Below are positions 8,741 to 18,567 of a DNA stretch of 64,000 bases, in pieces (position 1 is the first letter of the stretch; every line of letters begins with the position of its first letter). The notes beneath the pieces were generated by a model that was given only the letters and a program-made list of their open reading frames with translations, ran no database searches and was not told the origin of the DNA. A program made the position numbers and the translations under genes. Source of the DNA: Streptomyces sp. WAC08241 (GTDB taxonomy: Bacteria > Actinomycetota > Actinomycetes > Streptomycetales > Streptomycetaceae); assembly GCA_007858575.1 (NCBI GenBank), contig CP042279.1:2852001-2916000 (forward strand), in the 5' to 3' direction.

Positions 8741-11013
8741 TCAGCGCTTCTCGTCCCGTGCGACGGGCTCGTGTACGGGTGGTTCGCGCACCGGCCCGCG
8801 GACGGGCCCGTCGGGGCGCCGTCGACCGGTCCTCCGCCCAGCCTTCCCGCTTCCGGCCTTCCCGTTTCCGGCCGACCCGCTCCCGGCCTTCCCGTTTCCG
8901 GCCGACCCGCTCCCGGTCGGCCCGCTCCCGGCTTTCCCTGAACCGCCGGAACGGCAGGCGTGTCCACCGGCACCTGGGGTCCCGAGGCCTCCCGCAGCCA
9001 GCGGCGCAGCACCCGGTGGACCTGTTCCGCGCCGATCAGCTCCCCGTCCTCCCCGACCGGCGGCGAGAGGTCCGGCGGCGAGAGCAGGAAGGGCTCCGAC
9101 TGTTCGCCGCCGAGGCCGCCGTGCGAGCCGATCTGCTCCTCGAAGGCGTGTACGCCGCCGGTCCCGGGGTCGTACACGGAGTTGACCATGATGTCCGCGA
9201 CGTGCGGAAGCCGTCCGTGCGCCGCACCGCCCGCGCCGCGCCCGGTCCGAACACGGCCAGCGGCCCGTCGTCGGTCAGCTCGGCGACCGGGACCTCGGTC
9301 CCGTCGCCGGCCAGGACTACCGAGCCGTGCTCGGCGCTCGCCACGAGGACGAAGCCGACGCCCGGGTGGTGGGCGAGGGTGCGGAGCAGCGCCGGGTGGC
9401 GCCGGTCGATCTCCTCCCGGGTCATCCGGTGCGGCACGTCCGGGAAGGAGACGAGACCGAGGTTGCCGGAGGCGAGGACCACCGGTTCGGAGGGCTTGGC
9501 GGGCAGCTCCCGCGCCGTCTCGTCGCGCTCGTCGACCGGCCGGTGCAGCGCGCCGCGCAGCGCGTCCCTGGCCGCGTCCCGCGCCTCCGAACTGTTGCGG
9601 GTGCGCCGTACCCGGCGCGGCACGGGCAGCCCGCACCCGGCCCTGACCAGGTCCTTGAGCGTGAGGCCGTACACCGACTCGAAGGTGTCGCCGGGGCTCT
9701 GCCCGTGGTCGGAGAGGAGCACGATCCGGTACGGGCGCGGGGCGTGCTCGGCGACGTCCGCGATCAGCGCGATCGCGCGGTCGAGGCGGCGCAGGACCTG
9801 GTCGGTGTCCCGGCCGTGCGGGCCGGAGTGGTGGGCCACCTCGTCGTACGCCACGAGGTCGGCGTAGACGGCGGTCCGGCCCGCCAGCATGTCCCCCATC
9901 ACCGCCGCGACCACCACGTCCCGCTCCACGACCGTCGCGAAGGCGCGGACGAAGGGGTACGTGCCGCCGCGCGAGATCCCGGGGTCTCGCGGCGCAGCCT
10001 CGCCCGCGTCGACTGGCACACCTCGCGGACGCACTCGGTGACGAACGAGCCGGCGGTGCGGACCGCGTTGGCCGGGTCGGAGAAGTACGCGAAGTAGCCG
10101 GCCCGGGAGCGGTTGCGGCGGCCGCGCCGGGCGGCCACCGACAGGACGAGGGCGAGCTGGTCGGCGCCGCCGCTGAAGAGGTTGCCCCGGGAGGCCCCGT
10201 CGAAGGTGAGGAGCCCGCCGTCGCCGGTGCGGCGCACCGCCCGCCGCTGGAGTTCGACGGCACTGGCCGGGCGGTTGGACACCATGAGCCGGCCGGTGTC
10301 CTTCTCGTACCAGCGGAAGGCGGGCACGTCCTCGTTGGAGCCGTGCAGGATGCCGAGCTGGCTGGCGCCGGTCTGGCTGGACCAGTCGGTGTGCCAGGGG
10401 TGAGCCGGTGGCCGGCCTCCAGCCAGGCCGCGACGGTCGGCATGAGCCCGTCGGCGACGGCGTCGCGCAGCACGCGGTGGCCGACGCCGTCGAGCTGGAG
10501 GAAGACCGTGCCGGGGACGGTCTCCGTCGCGTCGCCGGGGTCGCGGGGCCGGGTGCGGCCGGTGAGCCGGTAGAGGCGGCGCCGGTAGGCGTCGTCGTCG
10601 CGGACGGCGAGGCCGGTGGAGGTGGCGGAGGCGACGGCGGACATGACGGCCGCGACCACGACGGCGGTCTCGGGGTCGGCGGCGCCGCGCCCGTCGGGGG
10701 TGACCCAGAGCGCGACGAGCAGCAGCGAGCCGTTGAGGAAGAAGCCGAGCAGGCCGAGGACGAGGGCCGGGACGAGCAGCAGGGCCCGTACGAGGAGCGG
10801 CCAGACGAGCGCGCCGAGCAGACCGAGGCGCTCGCCGCCCAGGCGGCGGTGATCGCGGTGCGGGTGAGGCTGTCCCCGTCGGGGGACTGGAGCTGGAAGT
10901 CGGGGAGGAGCCCCGCGAGGAGGAGCAGGGTGAGCGTGGACACCGCCCAGACCGCGATCACGCGCCCCAGCGCGCCTCCCGCGGACCGCCAGCCCCTCGT
11001 TCTCGTGGACCAC
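8741..11013 (-). CDS. Membrane-anchored alkaline-phosphatase-superfamily protein
   Basis: About 750 residues after repair. The N terminus carries four to five membrane helices (AVWAVSTLTLLLLAGLLPDF, LVWPLLVRALLLVPALVLG, LLGFFLNGSLLLVALWV and a further one ending SATSTGLAVRD). A type I phosphodiesterase / nucleotide pyrophosphatase-like domain follows: VFLQLDGVGH holds the first metal-binding Asp, TDWSSQT-like sequence around 10400 is hit by a frame break, VAYDEVAHHSGPHGRD and IVLLSDHGQS carry further metal ligands. Near the end, FEEQIGSHGGLGGEQ completes the metal site. Frame breaks are near 10990, 10850, 10405, 9990, 9215 and 8800. The tail has six five-residue Gly-Arg-Pro repeats and should end VARDEKR at 8741. 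The start is approximate. Substrate unknown; homologs are often auto-named phage holin. Confidence 0.75.
8846..8935. repeat. Six 15-bp repeats encoding a Gly-Arg-Pro-rich tail
   Basis: Six consecutive 15-bp units related to CCCGCTCCCGGCCTT, encoding G-(A/E/T)-G-R-P-type pentapeptides at the C terminus of the membrane phosphatase-like protein. Positions 8861-8886 and 8891-8916 are an exact 26-bp direct repeat, showing recent unit duplication. Confidence 0.93.
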
Positions 11014-11188
11014 CGGCCCTTCGCGGACCGTCGCCCCGTCCCGGACCCCCGGCGGTCGGCGCCGCCCCTCGCCCGTCACCCACGCCCGCCTCGCCTTTCG
11101 TCCGCCTCGCCTTTCAGCGCCGTTTCCTGCCCCAAGCGTGTCACAACGCCCGGGGCGGGACCGGAGAAGGGCGGGCGGGCCCGGCGGG

Positions 11189-11593
11189 TCAGGAGCCGTC
11201 GTATCCGGCGGTGGGCATCGAGAGCCGCCGGTGCACCCCGGCCTTGGCCGCCGCGTCGTACGCCGGTTCGTCGGGACGGACCGTCTCCAGGCGCACCCCG
11301 CGCCGCTCGCACTCGGCGCGGAAGCCGGTCACCGAGGTCAGCGCGCGGGCGAGGACCCGCTCGCTGGCCGCGACGAAGAGGTCGACCGCGCCGGCCTCCA
11401 CGTCCGCCCACAGCGCCTCGTGGTCGGGCCGGATGCCGTAGAACAGCAACTGGCGGGCGATCACGTACCCCTTGTCCTCGGCCCAGCGCGCGCACACCGC
11501 GTGCTGGCCGCGCGTGTCGACGAGGAAGGGTTCGCTGTCGAGCTCTTCGAGCGGGGTGAGGCTGGCGATCGCCGCCACCCGAACGTCGTCCAT
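11189..11593 (-). CDS. Conserved hypothetical protein
   Basis: An unbroken 134-residue cytosolic frame, MDDVRVAAIASLTPLEELDS at the start and RRLSMPTAGYDGS at the end. The alternation of short strands and helices (FLVDTRGQHAVCARWAEDKG, VDLFVAASERVLARAL) reminds me of the N-terminal domain of serine recombinases, which read similarly in the segment on personal choice of strands, but I see no catalytic serine in the usual place. I treat it as an actinobacterial protein of unknown role. It is divergent from the metal-hydrolase gene at 11722. Confidence 0.7.
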   Translation of the reverse strand: MDDVRVAAIASLTPLEELDSEPFLVDTRGQHAVCARWAEDKGYVIARQLLFYGIRPDHEALWADVEAGAVDLFVAASERVLARALTSVTGFRAECERRGVRLETVRPDEPAYDAAAKAGVHRRLSMPTAGYDGS

Positions 11594-11721
11594 GGAGGGA
11601 CCCTACTGCGGGAAGCCGCGGCCGAACATCCTCCGGCGGCCGCTCCGGACATCTACCCTCGTTACGGGGGGTACGGAAGGGCACGGGGGCACGGAAACGG
11701 ACGGACGACGGACGGAAGGCG

Positions 11722-12500
11722 GCATGCCGGTGGAGGTCACCTGGTGGGGTCACGCGACCTGCACGGTCGAGGACTCCGGGGTCCGCTTCCTCACCGATCC
11801 GCTGTTCGCGCGGCGGCTCGCCCACCTGCGCCGCCGCCGCGGCGCCCTGCCGCCGCCCGAGGCCGCGGCCGCCGAGGCGGTCCTCGTCTCGCACCTGCAC
11901 TCCGACCACCTCCACCTGCCGTCCCTCGCGCGGCTCGCGGCCGGGACGCGGCTCCTGGTGCCGCGCGGGGCCCCCGCCGCCGTGCCGGCTGCGCCGCCTG
12001 GAGCGCTCCGGGCTGCGGCTCACCGAGGTGGAGGCGGGCGACGAGGTGGCGGTGGAGGGCGTGACGGTACGCGCCGTCCCCGCGCGCCACGACGGGCGGC
12101 GGCTGCCCGTGGGGCCGCACCGGGCGCCCGCGCTCGGGTACGTGGTCGAGGGCGAGGCGCGGACGTACTTCGCCGGAGACACCGGCCTCTTCGACGGCAT
12201 GGCGGAGGCGGTGGGCCCGGTGGACGTGGCGCTGCTCCCGGTCGGCGGCTGGGGGCCGTACCTGGGTCCCGGCCACCTGGACGCGGGCCGGGCCGCCGAG
12301 GCGCTCGCGGAGCTGTCCCCGGCGGCGGCGGTGCCGGTGCACTACGGCACGTACTGGCCGATCGGGCTCGACGGGGTCCGGCCGCACGAGTTCCACTCCC
12401 CGGGGACGAGTTCGTCCGGCACGCGGCGCGCCTGGCGCCGAAGGTGGCGGTGCACCTGCTCGGGCACGGCGAGCGGGTGCGGCCGGAGGTCGCCCGGTGA
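11722..12500 (+). CDS. MBL-fold metal-dependent hydrolase (UlaG-like)
   Basis: About 259 residues. The N terminus VEVTWWGHATCTVEDSGVRF with following LTDPLF is typical of the UlaG-like branch. The metal motif HxHxDH is present as SHLHSDHLHLPS, a further His/Asp in YFAGDTGLF, and a late histidine in VPVHYGTYWP. Frame breaks are near 11990 and 12415. AAGG precedes the ATG. Its stop overlaps the GTG of the DedA gene by four bases (GTGA), implying coupled translation. UlaG itself is an ascorbate-6-phosphate lactonase, but this branch is broad and the substrate is unknown. Confidence 0.88.
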
Positions 12501-13225
12501 TCGACGGGATCGCCCGGTTCGTCACGGCGGTGCGCGAGCTGCCGCCGGAGTCCACGCAGCAGGCGGTCGGCTATCCCTCGCTGTTCCTGCTCGTGGCGCT
12601 CGGCGCGCTGGTGCCGGTGGTGCCGACGGGGGCGATCGTCAGCTCGGCGGCGGTGGTGGCCTTCCACCAGACCTCGCCGCTGTCGCTGCTCTTCGTCTTC
12701 CTGGTGGCGGCGTTCGCCGCGTGCCTCGGGGACACGGCGCTGTACTGGCTGGGGCGGCGCGGGGTGCACTCCGACAAGGGCTCACGGTGGCTGGCCGCCC
12801 TGGAGGGCCGGGTCACGCCGGAGCGGCTCGCGCACGCGCGCGAGCGGCTCGACACCCACCAGGTGTCGGTGCTCGTCCTGTCCCGGCTGGTGCCGGCGGG
12901 CCGGATCCCGGTGATGCTGGCGTGCCTGCTCGCGGAGATGCCGCTGCGCCGCTTCGTCCGGGGGGACGTGGCGGCCTGTCTGGCGTGGGCGGCGACGTAC
13001 CAACTGATCGGGATCCTGGGCGGTTCGCTCTTCCCGGAGCCGTGGCAGGGGGTCGTGGCGGCGGTGGTCCTGACGGTGCTCGTCAGCGCGGTCCCGGGGC
13101 TGTGGCGGCGGGTGCGAGGGACGCGGCCCGGAGCCCCGGCGGCGGGGACGGCCGGCGACCCGGGCCCCGGCTCCGGCACGGGGTTTCCCGACGGGCCGGG
13201 CGGGTCACGGCACGAGCACCCGTGA
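12497..13225 (+). CDS. DedA-family membrane protein
   Basis: An unbroken 242-residue frame with five or so hydrophobic segments: LFLLVALGALVPVVPTGAIV, LLFVFLVAAFAACLGDTALY, VLVLSRLVPAGRIPVMLACL, AACLAWAATYQLIGILGG and a last helix near VVLTVLVSAVPGLW. The conserved DedA elements are present: the Gly-Arg after LGDTALYWLGRRG and the SRLVPAGR motif with its essential arginines. DedA proteins act in the cytoplasmic membrane; several are lipid-carrier or phospholipid flippases linked to envelope homeostasis. Translationally coupled to the preceding MBL-fold gene and overlapping the convergent MBL-fold gene by about 20 bp. Confidence 0.92.
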   Translation: MIDGIARFVTAVRELPPESTQQAVGYPSLFLLVALGALVPVVPTGAIVSSAAVVAFHQTSPLSLLFVFLVAAFAACLGDTALYWLGRRGVHSDKGSRWLAALEGRVTPERLAHARERLDTHQVSVLVLSRLVPAGRIPVMLACLLAEMPLRRFVRGDVAACLAWAATYQLIGILGGSLFPEPWQGVVAAVVLTVLVSAVPGLWRRVRGTRPGAPAAGTAGDPGPGSGTGFPDGPGGSRHEHP

Positions 13226-14225
13226 GCCGCCGATCGGCAGGTCCCACAGGTCCTCGCGGGCGAGCCCGGCCCGCTGCCAGGCGGCTCTGACCCGGGTGAG
13301 CGGTTCGAGGACGGGCTCGGAGGAGAGGACGAAGGTGGCCCAGTGCATGGGAGCCATCCGCCGGGCCCCCAGGTCGCGATGGGCCTGGACGGCCTCCTCG
13401 GGGTCGGTGTGGACGTCGCGGAGCCACCAGCGCGGGTCGTAGGCGCCGATCGGGAGCAGCGCCAGGTCGATGCCGGGGTACCGGCGGCCGATCTCGGCGA
13501 ACCAGTGGCCGTAGCCGGTGTCCCCGGCGAAGTACACGCGGTGGCCGGAGCGGTCGGTGAGCACCCAGCCGCCCCACAGGGAGCGGCAGGTGTCCAGGAG
13601 GGTGCGCTTGGACCAGTGGTGGGCGGGGACGAAGTCGAAGCGCACGCCGTCGAGTTCGGCCGCCTCCCACCAGTCGAGCTCGGTGACCCGGCTGAAGCGG
13701 CGGCGGGTGAACCAGGGCCGAGGCCGGCCGGGACGAAGACGGGGTGTCCCGGGGCAGCCGCTTCAGGGTGGGGGCGTCGAGGTGGTCGAAGTGGTTGTGG
13801 CTGATGACGACGGCGTCGACGGGCGGCAGGTCCTCCCAGCGGACGCCGACGGGGGTGATCCGGGCGGGGGTGCCGAGGATGCGGCGGGACCAGACCGGGT
13901 CGGTGAGGACCGTGAGGCCGCCGATCCGCACCACCCAACTGGCGTGCCCGGCCCAGGTGACGGCGAGGGTGTCGGGTCCGGCGGGCGGCGGCGGGCCGGG
14001 TTCGAACGGCAGCAGGGGGATGTCGCGGAGGCCCTCGGGGCGGGGCCGTACGAGCGCCCTCGCGGGCGAAGCGGGCCATGGACCGGACGCCGGGGAGGGG
14101 GCGGTGAGCCGGTCGACGAAGGTGCGGGGCCAGTCGTGGCGCAGTCGGCCGACGGGCTGGAGGGGACGTGCGGGGGCTGCGGCACGGTCGGTCTCGTACG
14201 GGGCGGCTGCCGTCCGTTCGGTCAT
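13205..14225 (-). CDS. MBL-fold hydrolase, NAPE-PLD-like
   Basis: About 340 residues. The zinc motif HxHxDH reads SHNHFDHLD and the surrounding sequence (LAVTWAGHASWVVRIGG, LTDPVWSRRI, RVYFAGDTGYGHWF, MAPMHWATF) is the pattern of N-acyl-phosphatidylethanolamine phospholipase D-like enzymes rather than of true beta-lactamases. FVPAHHWSKR carries the next metal histidines. Frame breaks near 13725 and 14085. I take the ATG at 14225, with GGAG 7 bp upstream; an ATG at 14255 is also possible. Its 3' end overlaps the DedA gene on the other strand. A lipid phosphodiesterase role is plausible by family only. Confidence 0.85.
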
Positions 14226-14289
14226 CTGCGGGCTCCGTTCCGCTCGGCGCTTCATGGCGGGCTCGTGGGACGTCGGCGCGCTGCCGGGG

Positions 14290-15510
14290 TCACCGGAGTT
14301 CCTCCAGCGCCGCGCCGAAGTCCGCGAGGGCCCGGGCCACCCGGGGAGTTCGGGGGTCCTCGGCCCCGAGGGCCTCGGTCCGCTCCTCCCCGAGGTCCCC
14401 AGGAACATGCGCGTGCCGAAGCGGACCCGCAGGGCGCCGAGTTCGTCGCCGAAGCGGTGGCCGCCCGCCGCCGGGGCGCCGAGCCGTTCGGTGAGGAGGT
14501 TCTCCAGTTCCAGGGAGTCGGTGACGCCCCGGGCGGCGAGGCCGGCCCGCAGCGGTCCGAGGTCGGCGAGGTGGTGACGGCCCGCCTGCGGGGGCAGGGA
14601 GAGCGCTCCGGCGGCGAGGACCGCGTGGTGGGCGGCCCGGGCGAGGCTCCCGTGGACGGCGGCGGCGCGCCGGGCCGGCGCGGTGACGTCCTCGGGTTCG
14701 TCGAGGGCGTGGGCGAGGGCGGGGCCAGGGGCCGGGGACGACGGAGCCGAGGGCGGTGAGGACGTCGAGGACGCGGGCGCGGGGGTCGGTCCAGCGGTCG
14801 GCGCGGGAGGGGTCGGTGGGCGGGAAGCGGGCGACGGCGCAGGGCCAGGCGGCGGGGTGAGCGCGCCGCCGAGGTCGCTGAGGACGGTGACGTCGTCGGG
14901 GCACATCTCGGCGGGGCTGACGAGGACGGTGTCGTGGGGGTCGTGGCGGGTGTCGCGCCAGGTCTCGTCGCTGACGACGTGGAGGCCCTCGGCGACGGCG
15001 GCCTCGCAGGCCTCGCGGACGAGTTCGGGCGGGGCGACGGTGCCGGTGGGGTCGTCGGCGACGGAGAGGAGCAGGACGCGGGGTGGCCGCCCTCGGCGCG
15101 GATCCGCCGGACGGTCTCCAGGAGGGCGTACGGGTCGGGGACGCCGCCGCACTCGGCGGGGGTGGGCACGTGGTAGGCGGGGCGGCCGAGGAGCCGGGCC
15201 TGCGGGGCCCACCAGGCGGGGCAGGGCCGGGGCAGTAGGAGGTCGCCGCCGTGGGCGGCCATCAGGGCCAGGAGGAGGGCGGGGCGCCGGGGGCGGCCAC
15301 CACGTCCTCGGGGTGGTGCGCAGGCCCCGGCGCCACCAGTGGCCGGCGGCGGCCTCGCGCAGGACGGGGCTGCCGCCGGGCGGCTCGGGTCGGTGCGCCC
15401 GGCGGCGGCGGAGAGGAGGCCGGCGAGCACGGGCGGGACGGGCAGGCCGGTGTCGGGGGCGGGGGACCGTAGCGCACCGGACCGCGCCCTTCCGGAGCCT
15501 TCTGCGGCAT
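14290..15510 (-). CDS. Aminotransferase-fold protein lacking the PLP lysine
   Basis: Fold type I aminotransferase-like, about 410 residues, start ATG with a full AGGAGG 8 bp upstream. The order of blocks matches class I/II aminotransferases: LLALMAAHGGDLLLPRP with AWWAP, a PTG motif in VADDPTGTVAPPELV, and the aspartate-containing VVSDETWRD. At the position of the internal-aldimine lysine (normally SK in a short loop before a PGWR motif) I read LSDLGGALTPPAW: both the lysine and the following arginine are missing, and the usual Asn before PTG is Asp. This loop is in a stretch without frame doubt. Frame breaks elsewhere are near 15440, 15300, 15090, 14860, 14730 and 14385. It may be a non-catalytic or altered-chemistry relative. 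Confidence 0.75.
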
Positions 15511-15649
15511 GTCCCGTACCTCCTGAGCGCACGGGGCGCCGGGCACGGCACCCTCGTGCCCTTTATACGGAGGTTCGAGCGGTTCCGCCGCTTCTGGGGT
15601 CGCTCCGGGGGACGGTGCGGGGCAGGGCGGGACGTCGGACCGGGGCGGC

Positions 15650-16856
15650 TCAGGCGACGGTGACGGGGTGGCGCACGGCCGCGTTGAAGAGGTAGCCCTG
15701 GGTGTTGTGGACGGCCCGCTCGGGCTGGACGTCGCCGGCGGCGTCGGTGGTGCGGGAGAGCAGGGTGACCGGGCCGCCGCGGTGCGGACGCCACGGGGCG
15801 CTCCAGCGGACCCAGCCGTCGCGCCGGGGCGCGTCGTGGAGCCGGGCCGGGCGCCAGCGGGCGCCGCCGTCGGTGGAGACCTCCACCGTCCGCACGGGGG
15901 CGAGGGCGGACCAGGCGCGGCCGGTCAGCCGGTGGACGCGGCCGGCCTCCAGGGTGGCGCCGAAGGGGAGCTGGTAGCCGGACTTGAGGGTCTGGCGGCC
16001 GAGCGGGGCGCTGCCGCCCTCGGGGTGGGCGTCGCCGAAGAGCCGGTACCAGTCGGTGGACCAGGGCGAGGTCAGGGGCGGGTGGAGACCTCGATGTCGC
16101 CGAGCCACTTGATGGAGGCGATGCCGATCCAGGAGGGCACGACGAGCCGGACCGGGTGCCCGTGGTCGTACGGGAGGGGCTCGCCGTTCATCTCGTACGC
16201 GAGGATCACGTCGTCCAGGGCCTTGGCGAGCGGCAGGGGCGGCGCACCCGGCCGTGGTCGACGCCGCCGGAGACGTACGGGTCGTCGAGGCCGCGCGGCT
16301 GGACGGCGACGGCGTCGCGGGCGATCCCGGCGCGCCGGAGCACGTCGGCGAGGCGGACGCCGCGCCAGCGGGCGGCCCCGACGGCGCCCAGGGTCCAGGC
16401 GGTGCTGGTGACGGCCTCGCCCTGCTGGCTCGTGTAGAAGCTGCGGCCGTTGCCGGCGCACTCGATGAGGGCCGTCCGGGTGACGGACGGCAGGTCGCGC
16501 AGTTGCCCGTAGGTGAAGTGGACGGGCCGGCGGCCGTGGAGGCCGTCGCCCCAGAGCGTCAGGCGCCAGTCGCGGGCGTCGAGGACCGGGGTGGAGGTGT
16601 GGTTGCGGACGAAGAAGCGGTCGGCGGGCGTGAGGTACCCGGTGTCCGCGAAGGCGTCGAACCGGGCCTCGGCGTTGGTGCCCCGGACGGTGAAGTGCTC
16701 GGCGGGGAGCGCCTTGACGATCCCGGGCGCGGTGGGGCCTGCGGTCGCCGCCCGCGCGGGGGCCGCGGCGGCGAGCCCGCCGAGGGCGGAGACCGCCGGG
16801 CTCGCGGCGAGCAGCTTCAGGAGGGAGCGTCGGGCGGGCACGGGCGAGTACGGCAC
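15650..16856 (-). CDS. Molybdopterin-dependent sulfite oxidase-type enzyme, Tat-exported
   Basis: About 403 residues. The N terminus carries a twin-arginine signal ([19 protein letters not shown] followed by an Ala-rich c-region). The molybdopterin domain is clear: [17 protein letters not shown], the molybdenum-coordinating cysteine in [25 protein letters not shown], and [29 protein letters not shown]-terminal Mo-co dimerisation domain follows ([18 protein letters not shown]). It has no heme domain. GTG start with GAGGAG upstream. Frame breaks near 16240 and 16085. Probably acts on sulfite or another small substrate outside the membrane; electron acceptor unknown. Confidence 0.9.
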
Positions 16857-17054
16857 GGGTCTCCTCGGCGGAAGGAAGGGGGAAACGGCCGAACGGGCGG
16901 CGCGCCGATCCTAGGGGCGCGGGGCGCGTTCGAACGGCCCGTTCACAGGCCTGTCACAGAGGCTCCGACGGGCCTGGCAGACGTGAGCGCGACCGCCGGT
17001 GGGGGCCGGAAAATGCGAGGCCGGCGGGTGGGGGCCGGGCGCAGAATGCACGGC

Positions 17055-17591
17055 ATGCCGATACGTGAAGCGCTTCCCGGGGACGCGGACGCCCTCGCCG
17101 CCGTGCACGTGCTGTCCTGGCGGGCCGCCTACCGCGGGCTGCTCCCCGCCCGTACCTGGAGGGCCTGGACGCGGAGGAGCGCGCCGCCGCCTGGCGCACC
17201 CGCCTCACGGCCCCGGACCGGCCCACCGTGCTGCTCGCGACGGGCGGGGAGGGGGACGCCGGGGCGGGGACGGGCGGCTGGTCGCCTTCTCCTGCTTCCG
17301 TCCCTGGCCGGGCGAGGGGTTCGACCCCGCGCCCACGGCCGAGTTGGCGGCGCTGTACGCCCTGCCGGAGGTCTGGGGCACGGGGTCGGCCGGGCGCTCC
17401 TGGCCGCGACCACCGGGGCGCTCGTGGCGGCCGGTTTCCGGTCGGCGGCGCTGTGGGTGTTCGCGGGGAACGGGCGGGCCCGGCGGTTCTACGAGGCGGC
17501 GGGCTGGCGACCGGACGGCGAGGCCGTCCACGAGGAGACGGGCGGCGTCCTCGTGGAGGAACTCCGTTATCGACGGGACCTGTTGGAGTGA
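17055..17591 (+). CDS. GNAT-family N-acetyltransferase
   Basis: About 180 residues after three frame switches (near 17155, 17275, 17395). N terminus MPIREALPGDADALAAVHVL followed by SWRAAYRGLLP is typical of a GNAT group with an alpha1-beta1 start like this. The acetyl-CoA pyrophosphate loop is partly lost at a break, but EVWGTG then VGRALLAATTGALVAAGF restores it. The C-terminal core ALWVFAGNGRARRFYEAAGW is diagnostic. Substrate unknown. An ATG 9 bp upstream is an alternative start. Followed by a methyltransferase gene after 89 bp. Confidence 0.85.
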   Translation: MPIREALPGDADALAAVHVLSWRAAYRGLLPARTWRAWTRRSAPPPGAPASRPRTGPPCCSRRAGRGTPGRGRAAGRLLLLPSLAGRGVRPRAHGRVGGAVRPAGGLGHGVGRALLAATTGALVAAGFRSAALWVFAGNGRARRFYEAAGWRPDGEAVHEETGGVLVEELRYRRDLLE

Positions 17592-17680
17592 GAGGACGTC
17601 CACATCCCAAGACACGCATCTCATCATTCGGCCGGGCGCATACGGTGGGGGCATCCGCCCACACCGAGGGAGCCGGTTCC

Positions 17681-18516
17681 ATGACGCACGCCTCCACACC
17701 GTCCGCGGCCCACGAGACCGCCGTCTACACCCACGGCCACCACGAGTCGGTCCTGCGCTCGCACAACTGGCGGACCGCCGCCAACTCCGCGGCCTACCTG
17801 CTGCCCGAGCTGCGGGCGGGACTGGACGTCCTGGACGTGGGCTGCGGGCCCGGCACCATCACCGCCGACCTGGCCGCGCTGGTCGCGCCGGGCCGCGTGA
17901 CCGGGGTCGACGCCGCCGAGGACGTCCTGGCGAAGGCCCGCGCCGTCGCGGACGGACGCGGCCTGGAGAACGTCCGGTTCGCCGTGGCCGACGTGCACGC
18001 CCTGGACTTCCCCGACGACTCCTTCGACGTCGTCCACGCCCACCAGGTGCTCCAGCACGTCGGGGACCCGGTCCGGGCGCTGCGCGAGATGCGGCGGGTG
18101 TGCCGTCCCGGCGGGATCGTCGCGGCCCGGGACAGCGACTACGGGCCTTCGCCTGGTTCCCCGAAGTGCCCGCCCTGGACGGGTGGCTGGAGCTGTACCA
18201 CCGGGTCGCGCGCGCCAACGGCGGCGAGCCGGACGCGGGACGGCGCCTGTACTCCTGGGCCCGGCGGGCCGGCTTCACGGACGTCACGACGACCGCCGGG
18301 ACCTGGTGCTTCGCCACCCCCGAGGAACGGGCCTGGTGGAGCGGCCTGTGGGCGGACCGCACGACCGCCTCCGACTACGCGGACCTGGCTGTCTCCTGCG
18401 GCCACGCGACCGCCGGGGAGCTGGCGGCGATCGCGGAGGCCTGGCGGGAGTGGGGCGGGCGGGAGGACGCCTGGTTCATGGTCCCGCACGGCGAGGTCCT
18501 GTGCCGGGTGCCCTGA
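17681..18516 (+). CDS. Class I SAM-dependent methyltransferase
   Basis: About 278 residues. Motif I is DVLDVGCGPGTIT at about residue 48, the acidic end of strand 2 is GVDAAEDVL, and later core strands are visible in FDVVHAHQVLQH and the RVCRPGGIVAARD post-motif. The C-terminal part (WLELYHRVARANGGEPDAGR, WCFATPEERAWWSGLW) resembles the UbiE/MenG-like actinobacterial small-molecule group. One frame break near 18150. No linked pathway is evident, so substrate unknown. A GC-rich hairpin follows the stop. Confidence 0.88.
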
Positions 18517-18526
18517 CGGCCGACGG

Positions 18527-18559
18527 GGGGCGGGGGCCCCGCGCGGGGGCCCCCGCCCC
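18527..18559. terminator. Bidirectional GC-rich hairpin between convergent genes
   Basis: A stem of about 14 bp, GGGGCGGGGGCCCC against GGGGGCCCCCGCCCC, with a GCGC loop, lying between the stops of the convergent methyltransferase and DUF5107 genes. Confidence 0.75.
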
Positions 18560-18567
18560 GCCCCGGA

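Noticed and set aside
8741..11013. Phage holin
   Set aside because: Homologs often carry this automatic name, but the helices only anchor a large phosphodiesterase-type domain and there are no phage genes nearby.
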